The position numbers and the translations under genes were made by a program. Of a stretch of DNA of 6,220 bases, positions 1 through 5,978 are shown in pieces. Within the stretch, counting starts at the first letter, position 1, and each line of letters begins with the position of its first letter. Under the pieces are notes generated by a model, which was given only the letters and a program-made list of their open reading frames with translations, was not told the origin of the DNA and ran no database searches. Location: assembly GCA_002307175.1 (NCBI GenBank), contig DBTS01000091.1, forward strand, positions 1 through 6,220, read 5' to 3'. The DNA comes from Rhodocyclaceae bacterium UBA1310 (GTDB taxonomy: Bacteria > Pseudomonadota > Gammaproteobacteria > Burkholderiales > Rhodocyclaceae).

Positions 1-786
1 TCCAGGATTCCGGCACCGGCTCTCGGAAAGCAAAAGCAAGCTGACGCTCCAACAGGTGCGTCAGACAAACAGAAGACTGCAGCGCCAAATCAAAATGCGA
101 CGAAGGGTAATGGGACGAATAACGTTACAACAGAAACAGCTAGTGATGCGAGGCAGTCAATCTTAGCTGGGGCAGCAAATTGGGCGGTAAATTCGTTCGT
201 AAAACAGCCAATTGAAGGCACACTCAATGCTCTTGCCTCAGCCTTCAATTCTGATGGTCCGTATCCGAATATAAATTTGGGTAACTGGCGTATTATGGAG
301 CCGAGGAGTCCGTTTTATAGTGATAGCGGAGCCTCTTTCGGTGAGGCAGTGCTCGTTGCAGCAACTGCTGGTTTGGGCCGGGTGGCAGGAGGAGTGGGCG
401 GTGTCGCAGCGGCAGATAGTGAAGCTTTAGTTTTGCCGAAGTCGCTAAGTGCTGCGGCAGCTGACATTAGAGTTACGAGCCGCATAAATGACAATCCTTA
501 TGCTGTTCGGTTGGCGAAAGGATTAAGCGAAGGCGCGCAAAAGGACGTCGATAAATTGTTATCTCAATTGCGCTCTGGCAATCCTAATCCTGGCATTGGT
601 ACAAGGTCTTTGGGTGAGAGCTATTTCGAGTTGCGAGGAGCAAACGCAGGCCGCGTGATTGTGAAGCAAACGAGCGGGGGAGAATTCGATATCGTTGGTA
701 AGTTTCAAGGGCACGTACGCGGCGATGCCGCCAACTCGGAAACGATTAAAAGGCTAATTTCTGATTACAAAAAACCGCGAGGATGA
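1..786 (+). CDS. C-terminal part of a polymorphic-toxin-like protein (5' end outside window)
   Basis: The frame is open from the first base, so this is the last 261 residues of a longer protein; a TTG at 277 could start a shorter 169-residue product but is probably internal. The first ~40 residues are a low-complexity linker rich in Lys, Gln, Thr, Asn and Ala. Around 340-410 is a Gly/Ala-rich hydrophobic stretch (GEAVLVAATAGLGRVAGGVG) of the kind found before the toxin tip in Rhs or CDI-type effectors. The last ~100 residues (about 469-783) form a compact domain: an amphipathic helix (AQKDVDKLLSQLRSG), then GIGTRSLG, YFELRG and RVIVKQ, then a short strand and final helix. That order resembles RelE/ParE-fold RNase or gyrase toxins and their versions at the ends of polymorphic toxins. 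This is a fold-level guess by eye, not a family hit. The close downstream small gene fits a toxin-immunity pair. The delivery system cannot be told from this fragment. Confidence 0.6.
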   Translation, partial: SRIPAPALGKQKQADAPTGASDKQKTAAPNQNATKGNGTNNVTTETASDARQSILAGAANWAVNSFVKQPIEGTLNALASAFNSDGPYPNINLGNWRIMEPRSPFYSDSGASFGEAVLVAATAGLGRVAGGVGGVAAADSEALVLPKSLSAAAADIRVTSRINDNPYAVRLAKGLSEGAQKDVDKLLSQLRSGNPNPGIGTRSLGESYFELRGANAGRVIVKQTSGGEFDIVGKFQGHVRGDAANSETIKRLISDYKKPRG

Positions 787-787
787 T

Positions 788-988
788 TTGGAAAATCGAA
801 CAGTACGTGAGCTAGGCGGAGAAGTTTGGGCAGAAATAAATATGCACTATATCCGTGAAAAGAAGCAGTTAGAGATTGATGATTTGCAGACATTCATCGA
901 TTTGACAATGCAAGTACTTGCGCGGCACGTCGGCAAGAAAATATTAAACGATAAAGACTTCCCGGTAACCCCCCTAAAAGTTGAATGA
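788..988 (+). CDS. Small hypothetical protein, candidate immunity/antitoxin
   Basis: This 66-residue frame begins one base after the upstream toxin-like stop codon. The chosen start is TTG at 788, with GAGGA at 779-783 as a short-spaced ribosome binding site inside the end of the upstream gene; no in-frame ATG lies near the beginning. The product is acidic in its first half, appears mostly helical (VRELGGEVWAEINMHYIREK, then DDLQTFIDLTMQVLARHVGK) and has no signal peptide or membrane segment, so it should be cytoplasmic. I do not recognise the family. The immunity role is inferred from position, size and apparent translational coupling to the toxin-like C-terminus. It could instead be an unrelated small protein. 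Confidence 0.55.
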   Translation: MENRTVRELGGEVWAEINMHYIREKKQLEIDDLQTFIDLTMQVLARHVGKKILNDKDFPVTPLKVE

Positions 989-1212
989 ATCAGAAGCAAA
1001 GTCTGCGAACACGAGTCTGTCAGAAATGTAATTGCTATTGAATGCGATTGCAGTAAGTGGTGTTCCTTGCATTTTTTGGCATAGCTAGGGATGCCCTGAA
1101 CAATTCAAAATTCTGAGCAGACGGCATTTTTCGGTCCGGCAGCGGCCAGTTTTTTGCCGATCTGCTCGCCTTATTTGGGCGAATTTCTTCACCCCGGTGC
1201 CTTTCAGACCCC

Positions 1213-1677
1213 CTCGCCGGGCAACACGAAGCCTATCTGCTCAAACAGCTACGGGATTTCAAAGGGCAGCCGGGCAAGCAACCCACGCGTGCCGCCTCAT
1301 CCATGCTTGCCCCGTTAGGAATTCTGACCGATGCGGATTTCAGGGCGCTGGCGGTGTACTACTCGCAAAAGTAGCTGATTCCCAAAAAAAACAAGCACCC
1401 GGAAACCCTCGCGCTCGGCCAGCGCGTTTGGCGCACAGGCAATCCAAGCAAGGGTCTACCAGCCTGCGCAGGCTGCCACGGCCCCTCCGGCCAGGGAATC
1501 CCTCCACGCTACCCGCGCCTGCAGGGCCAGTTCGCCGACTACCTCAAGAACACCCTGATCGCCTATCAGGCCGGCACCCTCAGGAATGATCTTGCCGGTG
1601 CCATGCCGGATGTTGCCCAGCGCATGAACATAGCTGAAATTGAGGCCGTGAGCGATTACGCGGCGGGCCTGCGTTGA
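1213..1677 (+). pseudogene. Degraded cytochrome c4 (di-haem cytochrome c), 5'-truncated with internal stop
   Basis: One forward frame reads as the two halves of a cytochrome c4, the periplasmic di-haem protein that passes electrons to terminal oxidases. The first part (1213-1371) starts at LAGQHEAYLLKQLRDFKGQ and ends in LTDADFRALAVYYSQK, the end of haem domain 1. A TAG at 1372-1374 then interrupts the linker. In the same frame the second domain follows, with CAGCH haem attachment at 1465-1479, the PRLQGQ and YLKNTLIAYQAG signatures, a candidate axial Met at 1603-1605 and the usual AVSDYAAGL ending. About 153 codons remain of the ~200 normal for the family. The signal peptide and first CxxCH are absent; upstream sequence to 1100 shows no CxxCH in any frame. 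No ATG, GTG or TTG restart is visible between the stop and the second haem motif, so it is probably dead. The family call is strong. Confidence 0.85.
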
Positions 1678-1910
1678 GTTGAACCGATCTGGAAGAATCG
1701 GTCTTCATTCGTGCGGGAAATGGAGTGCGAGATGCCGAATAGATTGATTTATCTATTGGTTTTGTGATGTGGTGACACGAAACATGCGCCCGGTAAGCTT
1801 TGCCGGGTATAGTTTGCGACTTTATTTGTCTCGCCTCTATATCGAGAGCCTCGGGAAGCCGCATCAGTACTGAGACCCAGTTCGCGACTATAATTGCTGC
1901 GAACAGCATT

Positions 1911-1927
1911 TTATGCCTTTGGCATAA
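1911..1927. repeat. Short perfect palindrome just upstream of the terminator
   Basis: TTATGCC (1911-1917) and GGCATAA (1921-1927) are perfect inverted arms around a TTT spacer. The palindrome sits 4 bases before the terminator stem and 16 bases after a TATAAT hexamer. It could be an RNA hairpin in a short transcript or a repressor-type operator; the sequence does not decide. Confidence 0.5.
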
Positions 1928-1931
1928 TAAT

Positions 1932-1968
1932 AAACCCCGTGAAACTCTGCTGAGTTTGCGGGGTTTTT
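1932..1968 (+). terminator. Strong Rho-independent terminator
   Basis: The stem pairs AAACCCCG (1932-1939) with CGGGGTTT (1959-1966), continues past a small internal bulge as AAACTC (1942-1947) with GAGTTT (1952-1957), closes on a TGCT loop, and runs into five T residues (1964-1968). On the minus strand the A run before the stem gives a shorter T tail, so some bidirectional action is possible. The nearest plus-strand coding remnant, cytochrome c4, ends over 250 bases upstream, so the natural transcript ended here is not obvious. Confidence 0.85.
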
Positions 1969-2101
1969 CTTGTGGATTACGGATGTGGTGGTTAGTGGTT
2001 TTGTCGGTGCGGCTTTGCTGGGGTGGAGGAAAGTGAGTAAAGAAGACTGGCCTGCGATGTGTGGCTTGTGCAAGTAGTGAGAATTGAATCTGATGAAACT
2101 T

Positions 2102-2137
2102 CGAAAGCCACGAAAGCCACGAAAGCCACGAAAGCCA
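2102..2137. repeat. Perfect 4 x 9-bp tandem repeat (CGAAAGCCA)
   Basis: Four uninterrupted identical copies of CGAAAGCCA lie head to tail, ending about 10 bases before the first copy of the MITE-like element. The 9-bp unit keeps frame; on the minus strand it would encode a repeating FVA motif, but no credible gene contains it. It has the form of a slippage-prone microsatellite. Confidence 0.9.
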
Positions 2138-2140
2138 AGG

Positions 2141-2363
2141 GGGCTAACATTCCAACATTTCTATAAGAATTGACATCCTTATTGCATGAATGGACTGCTG
2201 CGGATAGAGTCATCCTGAATTCTGTGTTCAGCCGGCTCCCGTAATTGTTGGCGCGAGGAGATTCGTCAGGAAAACAGTGATGTGTCAATTTTGTTATGTG
2301 GATGAGATTGCTATTTTTCCTTTAAAGGGTCAGGCGGAATGTTGGAATGTTGGACATGACCCT
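2141..2363. mobile_element. MITE-like element, copy A
   Basis: The core 2147-2350 (204 bp) matches 2423-2626 at all but about six positions by eye, with no gaps. The core begins ACATTCCAACATT and ends with its exact reverse complement AATGTTGGAATGT, a 13-bp terminal inverted repeat. The outer ends are eroded compared with copy B: the left side keeps only a G run, the right side keeps a GACATGACCCT-like tail to about 2363. There is no room for a transposase gene. The small minus-strand frame crossing it shares a NNYGSRLNTEF-containing stretch with copy B only because the DNA is duplicated. Confidence 0.8.
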
Positions 2364-2407
2364 GGGATTCCGTTAGCGGTAGCGGCAGAGGGAAGGATCG
2401 CACAAGC

Positions 2408-2640
2408 AAGGGGTCAGGTCTGACATTCCAACATTTCTATAAGAATTGACATCCTTATTGCATGAATTGACTGCTGCGGATAGAGTCATCCTGAATTCTG
2501 TGTTCAGTCGGCTCCCGTAATTGTTGGCGCGAGGAGATTCGTCAGGAAAACAGAGACGTGCCAATTTTGTTATGTGGATGAGATTGCTATTTTTCCTTTA
2601 AAGGGTCAGGCAGAATGTTGGAATGTGAGACCTGACCCTT
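2408..2640. mobile_element. MITE-like element, copy B, with 25-bp terminal inverted repeats
   Basis: This is the better preserved copy. The left end at 2411-2435 (GGGTCAGGTCTG then ACATTCCAACATT) is matched by its reverse complement at 2614-2638 with one mismatch. Inside the right end a second inverted pair, AAGGGTCAGG (2601-2610) and CCTGACCCTT (2631-2640), could fold the terminus into a hairpin. The minus-strand frame starting at TTG 2564 begins MARL. I recall that start from Y1/REP-associated tyrosine transposases, and GGGTCAGGTCT-type ends from the surroundings of such genes, but four residues are weak support. I see no clear target-site duplication. The element abuts the broken end of ytfT. 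Confidence 0.8.
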
Positions 2641-2644
2641 AGAT

Positions 2645-2950
2645 TTGATCACATCCAACGTCAAGAGTGCAGATGGCAACAACGCTGGATTGGCAATGGA
2701 GCTGGATGCCATCCTTGCTGTCGCGCTTGGAGGGACTTCACTCGACGGAGGCCGCTTCAGCCTGATCGGTACGCTGATTGGTGCCCTGATCATCCAAACC
2801 CTGACGTATGCCATTTACTCACTGGGTGTACCGCCTGAAATCAACCTGGTGGTTAAGGCGCTTGTCTTTTTTAGCGTCTGCCTGATTCAGTCCGAAAGGC
2901 TGCGCAGCATGCTGTTTACACCCGCCATCCACGTTGAGGAGAAATCATGA
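2645..2950 (+). pseudogene. ytfT: C-terminal remnant of galactofuranose-type ABC permease YtfT
   Basis: The intact family member is a ~340-residue inner-membrane permease of the BPD_transp_2 family, one of two channel subunits of the YtfQRT-YjfF galactofuranose importer. Only about the last 100 residues remain. They begin in the conserved stretch before SADGNNAGL and continue through MELDAILAVALGGTSLDGGR, a hydrophobic segment GTLIGALIIQTLTYAIYSLG, the PPEINLVVKA motif and a last membrane helix. Homology fades at 2642-2645, immediately beside the inverted-repeat element, so about two thirds of the protein is lost. The TTG at 2645 is merely the first possible start in frame, not a convincing one. 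The gene still ends in ATGA overlap with yjfF, showing the original operon. Similarity to E. coli YtfT is judged from memory; the family call is strong. Confidence 0.85.
2936..2941 (+). promoter_or_regulatory. Ribosome binding site of yjfF
   Basis: GAGGAG lies five bases before the ATG at 2947, inside the last codons of ytfT. It fixes the yjfF start and indicates translational coupling in the original operon. Confidence 0.8.
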
Positions 2951-3942
2951 GCCTCATGCGTTATATCAATCCGCGCAGCCTTCCGCTGATCGTGACCACC
3001 GCGCTTTTCGTGGCATTGTTCGGCTTTGGGGCAATTTCTTACGATGCCTTCCTTTCGCCACAGGTCTTCGTGAACCTGCTCATCGACAATGGCTTTCTGC
3101 TGGTAGTCGCCATCGGCATGACCTTTGTGATTGTCTCAGGAGGCATCGATCTCTCCGTCGGCTCAATCGTGGCGCTTGCCACCATGGTCTCGGCGTCGCT
3201 CGTGCAACACCATCACTGGAGCATCTGGGCGATCATTCCCCTCGTCTTGCTGATGGGCTGCGCCTTCGGATTGTTGCACGGTGTGCTCATTCAGGTTTTC
3301 CGGATGCAGCCTTTTATCGTCACTTTGGGTGGGATGTTTCTGGCGCGCGGCCTGTGCTACGTCATCAGTATCGATTCGATCTCCATTACCGACCCAACTT
3401 ACACTGCATTATCCGAGTACCGCCTGACGCTTGGGTCGGAAACCTTTATCTCTCTGAGCGGTATCGTTGCACTGGGTATCCTGATGGCCGCCATCTTTCT
3501 CGCGCACTACACCCGCTTTGGTCGTACGGTATATGCGATTGGTGGCAATGAGCGCTCTGCTCTGCTCATGGGGTTGCCTGTTGCCCGCACCAAGATCCTG
3601 GTTTACACGTTCAGTGGATTCTGTTCGGCTCTTGGTGGCATCCTCGTTACATTTTACATGCTCTCAGGCTATGGTCTGCACGCCCTGGGAATGGAGTTGG
3701 ATGCCATCGCAGCCGCCGTGATCGGGGGCACCTTGCTCACCGGCGGCGTGGGCAATGTAGTTGGCACGCTGATCGGGGTGTTGATCCTGGGCGTCATCCA
3801 GTCTTTGATCGCCTTCGATGGCAGTCTGAGTTCCTGGTGGACCCGTATTGCCATCGGCCTACTGCTGTTCCTCTTCTGCCTGCTCCAACGTATTATCGAG
3901 CGTAGTGGCATTGGCCGAAAAGGGAATGCCGTTTCCCCCTGA
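2947..3942 (+). CDS. yjfF: Galactofuranose-type ABC transporter permease YjfF
   Basis: The product has 331 residues, the same length as E. coli YjfF, and matches it throughout. It is a multi-pass inner-membrane channel subunit of a sugar ABC importer. Visible landmarks are an N-terminal helix (about 12-31), the family block GMTFVIVSGGIDLSVGS (57-73), QPFIVTLGGMFLARG (121-135), the cytoplasmic loop FGRTVYAIGGN (191-201) that should contact the ATPase, and the block ELDAIAAAVIGGTLLTGGVG (250-269) before two closing helices. The start is set by the GAGGAG site and the ATGA overlap with ytfT. The frame has no visible defect, yet its partner permease is truncated and no ATPase or binding-protein gene lies in the window, so a working importer would need subunits from elsewhere. 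No promoter is seen between the repeat element and the gene; transcription may depend on read-through. The substrate is inferred from homology only. Confidence 0.92.
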   Translation: MSLMRYINPRSLPLIVTTALFVALFGFGAISYDAFLSPQVFVNLLIDNGFLLVVAIGMTFVIVSGGIDLSVGSIVALATMVSASLVQHHHWSIWAIIPLVLLMGCAFGLLHGVLIQVFRMQPFIVTLGGMFLARGLCYVISIDSISITDPTYTALSEYRLTLGSETFISLSGIVALGILMAAIFLAHYTRFGRTVYAIGGNERSALLMGLPVARTKILVYTFSGFCSALGGILVTFYMLSGYGLHALGMELDAIAAAVIGGTLLTGGVGNVVGTLIGVLILGVIQSLIAFDGSLSSWWTRIAIGLLLFLFCLLQRIIERSGIGRKGNAVSP

Positions 3943-4232
3943 TATTGCCGGCGCCATGCCGCTTGCCTTGCAGGCAACGCAATAGCGCCCAGCACATGAG
4001 CGCAGTAGAAATCGATACTGTGAGTGAGCTGTGGCGGGGCTACGCTGGGTCAAACTGATCTGAATGGAGACTTTCTTACGCAAGGACAGTAGTGTTTTAG
4101 ATATGCTATTCGACTATTTTGGAAGGATTGGAATCGCGCTGCATAAATAATGGTGGCCCCGTGTTACGCCTGCCTGGATAGCCCGTGCTGCATCCACAAA
4201 AGCGCTTCGTCCGGATGGAGAGAATGCCCGTG
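3943..4232. other. Gap between convergent yjfF and ghrA
   Basis: This gap contains a nested inverted repeat directly after the yjfF stop: TATTGC (3943-3948) pairs with GCAATA (3979-3984), enclosing TTGCCT/AGGCAA (3963-3968 and 3972-3977). There is no T run on either strand, so it is at best a weak terminator or an RNA-end stabilising structure. I see no gene in the rest of the gap and no T-tailed terminator for ghrA. Confidence 0.5.
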
Positions 4233-5201
4233 TTAATACCCTCGACCCGGATCATACAGATGCGGCGCTTCGCGCCCCTGCTCAATGGCGTGAATGACGC
4301 TTGCAGCGTGGATGGCTTTCTCCCGCCGAGACGGCGACGCGGCGCTGTGTGGCGTGATGATGATGGCAGAGTGATGCCAGAGTGGCGAGTTGCGGGGAAG
4401 TGGTTCTTCATCGACGACATCCAGCCAGGCGCTGGCAATGTGGCCGGAATCCAGAGCGGCAAGCAGGTCTCCGGCGATGAGGTGGCTGCCGCGTGCAAGG
4501 TTGATCACACTGGCACCTCCTGGAAGTTGCTGCAGCAGCGTGCGGTTGATGATGCCACGTGTTTCCGCTGTTTCGGGGAGAAGACAGATGAGAATGTTGG
4601 TGCTGCCGAGAAAAGCGGAGAGTTCTTGCGGGCCGGCGTAGCAACGCACGTCTGGAATAGATTTGCGGCTCTGTGACCAGCCCTGTGTCTGGAAGCCAAG
4701 GCGCTGTACGTAGCTGGCAGTGACTGCGCCGAGCGATCCCAGGCCCATGATGCCGACGCGTGTATCGCCCACGTTATTCTGCGGCAGGCATTCCTCCCAA
4801 TGCTGTGCGCGTTGTTGCGCGATGATCCGGTGCATCGATTTCTGCGTCATGAGGCATGCCATGGCGGCGAATTCGGCCATGCGCTGCCGGGTTTCCTGCG
4901 TCACCATGCGGACGATGGGGATGCCTGCCGGGAGGTGAGGATCGGCAAGGATGTGATCAACACCCGCCGCCGAACTCAGGATGGCGCGCAGGTTCGGGTA
5001 GCCACGAAGGCGCCCGGCCTGGGGCTGCCATACCAGCACATATTCGACGCGTTCCGGCGGAATGTCTTTGTCATTCCAGTGATGCACGTCAAGTTGCGGT
5101 GAGTACTGGTGAAACAATTCCTGCCACTCTGGCAGTGCTGCAGGTCCGCCGGATTTGATCAGCAAAATGGGGCGCTCTTTGGCGAGGGCGGGGCAGATCA
5201 T
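4233..5201 (-). CDS. ghrA: Glyoxylate/hydroxypyruvate reductase A-like D-2-hydroxyacid dehydrogenase
   Basis: The 322-residue product belongs to the D-isomer-specific 2-hydroxyacid dehydrogenase family. GhrA-type members reduce glyoxylate to glycolate and hydroxypyruvate to glycerate with NADPH in the cytoplasm. It shows the Rossmann motif GLGSLG (153-158), then WSQSRKSIPDV as in E. coli GhrA, whose basic residues fit NADPH preference. The catalytic set is complete: Arg237 in NLARG, Glu266 in EEPLP and His285 in TPHSAA, each ten residues later than in the E. coli enzyme. It also ends RGY as GhrA does. The ATG at 5199-5201 is the only good start, since the next Met is residue 98; its ribosome binding site is weak. 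The gene is convergent to yjfF and its upstream region is occupied by a transporter remnant, with no recognisable promoter. Family call is firm; the exact substrate is inferred. Confidence 0.92.
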   Translation of the reverse strand: MICPALAKERPILLIKSGGPAALPEWQELFHQYSPQLDVHHWNDKDIPPERVEYVLVWQPQAGRLRGYPNLRAILSSAAGVDHILADPHLPAGIPIVRMVTQETRQRMAEFAAMACLMTQKSMHRIIAQQRAQHWEECLPQNNVGDTRVGIMGLGSLGAVTASYVQRLGFQTQGWSQSRKSIPDVRCYAGPQELSAFLGSTNILICLLPETAETRGIINRTLLQQLPGGASVINLARGSHLIAGDLLAALDSGHIASAWLDVVDEEPLPRNSPLWHHSAIIITPHSAASPSRREKAIHAASVIHAIEQGREAPHLYDPGRGY

Positions 5202-5209
5202 GCTATGGC

Positions 5210-5428
5210 CTATTTCAGGTTGGAGGCTGCGGCATATTGGCTGCTCATGGCATGCATGGGGCGGCGCAGGGTGCCACTTTCCCCATTGCCGCAGCCACCA
5301 TTCTCACCGGAAATATCTGCGGAGTCTCCTCAAAGCTTGTGGGAGGCTCGCTCAACCGCAGCTTTGCTCTTCTGCTGGGCGGCGTTGCAGCACTGTTCAT
5401 CTTGGTGCTGTACCTGTTCGGTTACTGA
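5210..5428 (+). pseudogene. C-terminal remnant of a membrane transporter, possibly RhaT-like
   Basis: A plus-strand frame ending at TGA 5426-5428 encodes a clear membrane-protein tail: a segment ATFPIAAATILTGNICGV, a short loop with SKLVGGSLNR, and a final helix FALLLGGVAALFILVLYLFG. The residue pattern L-x-G-x-I-x-G, then Lys, Arg and Gly at fixed spacing, aligns without gaps to my recollection of the L-rhamnose/proton symporter (RhaT) C-terminus. This comparison was made by eye and the conserved KEW-type motif is not kept. No adequate start exists: the frame is open only from 5159, and the stretch before ~5201 is ghrA on the other strand. The gene therefore appears truncated almost at the ghrA start codon, suggesting a rearrangement junction there. 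It could also belong to another multi-pass permease family. Confidence 0.5.
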
Positions 5429-5978
5429 ATGCGAACCTGTTATCGGCAATCTGTGCGATTCAGTATCAGAGACCCGGTGCGTGTGCTGTGAAGGTTCGGT
5501 GCCAGATGGGCTGCGGTTCTGCCTAAGGCGCCTGACAAGCCTGCGAGCGGAATACTCCCGAATGGTGCTCCTATTATAGAGAGAAGGGGAACAGAGTACC
5601 CATCTTCTGGGCGCGCCATGGTTTGCGGGCGCAAGCATGAATCTGCATCGGGCTGCGTGAAAGGTTGCTCCACCCAAGCGTCGGATGGCATGCGGGCTAT
5701 ATGGTTTGCCCACATCTTTAGCCTCGGACGACACGCGAAAGCTCACTGTGTACGACTTGCCTGAAGGATCTACATATAGACGCAGGTGACAACGGCTTCT
5801 TTCAGGGGGCACCAGGAGGCTGAATATTTCAAGGCAGTGCATCAGAATGATCCCGTGGCGACGAATTGCTGCAATTAAGTTTTATGCACTGCTTTTGGCA
5901 GTGCATTGTTTTAAAGGAATTGTTTTGCGAACACGCGGTGACGTAGTGCTTTAGCGCTAATTTCTTTGGTCAAAAGTC
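5429..5978. other. Long non-coding stretch upstream of the rRNA promoter region
   Basis: About 550 bases lack a convincing gene. The longest frame is a 170-codon minus-strand frame that starts at 5842 and runs into the transporter remnant at 5330; its composition is Arg/Ser/His-rich with no family signature, and I consider it spurious. The last part holds three copies of a GCAGTGCAT arm, two direct and one inverted, the right pair of which forms a terminator-like hairpin. Confidence 0.5.
5884..5912 (+). terminator. Hairpin with T-rich tail, probable terminator
   Basis: ATGCACTGC (5884-5892) pairs perfectly with GCAGTGCAT (5898-5906) around a TTTTG loop and is followed by TGTTTT. It lies 67 bases before the first promoter of the putative rRNA operon and may shield it from upstream read-through. 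A further copy of the right arm, GGCAGTGCAT at 5833-5842, could pair with the same left arm and prevent the hairpin. Confidence 0.6.

Larger units (their letters stand above)
1678..2101. other. Intergenic stretch without a convincing gene
   Basis: About 420 bases separate the cytochrome c4 relic from the tandem repeat. The stretch holds a small hairpin (ACCGAT/ATCGGT, 1683-1702), an isolated perfect TATAAT hexamer at 1889-1894, a palindrome at 1911-1927 and a strong terminator at 1932-1968. Overlapping frames on both strands have no recognisable protein features and are mostly read through the palindrome and terminator, so I treat them as chance. Confidence 0.6.

Noticed and set aside
277..786. 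Separate 169-aa gene starting at TTG 277
   Set aside because: The same frame is open back to base 1 with a plausible linker composition and no good ribosome site at 277, so it is more likely the end of a longer protein.
1197..1589. Plus-strand 130-codon frame beginning at GTG 1197
   Set aside because: It is a different frame over the cytochrome c4 relic; its Pro/Arg/Ala-rich product is typical of a shadow frame, while the other frame matches the cytochrome residue by residue.
1683..1702. Terminator of the cytochrome c4 gene
   Set aside because: The six-pair hairpin has an eight-base loop and is followed by TCTTC, not a T run, so the support is too weak to list as a terminator.
2102..2640. 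CRISPR-like array
   Set aside because: The 9-bp units have no spacers, and the two 204-bp copies are far too long for CRISPR repeats.
2934..3551. 205-codon plus-strand frame inside yjfF
   Set aside because: It is an out-of-frame reading of yjfF, rich in His, Arg and Pro, with no membrane pattern of its own.
4185..5158. Several plus-strand frames of 70-160 codons opposite ghrA
   Set aside because: They are antisense shadows of a GC-rich coding region; ghrA carries the complete catalytic motifs.
5330..5842. Minus-strand frame of 170 codons upstream of the rRNA promoters
   Set aside because: Composition is Arg/Ser/His-rich with no recognisable motif, it overlaps the clear membrane-protein tail on the other strand, and its start lies in a repeated hairpin arm.
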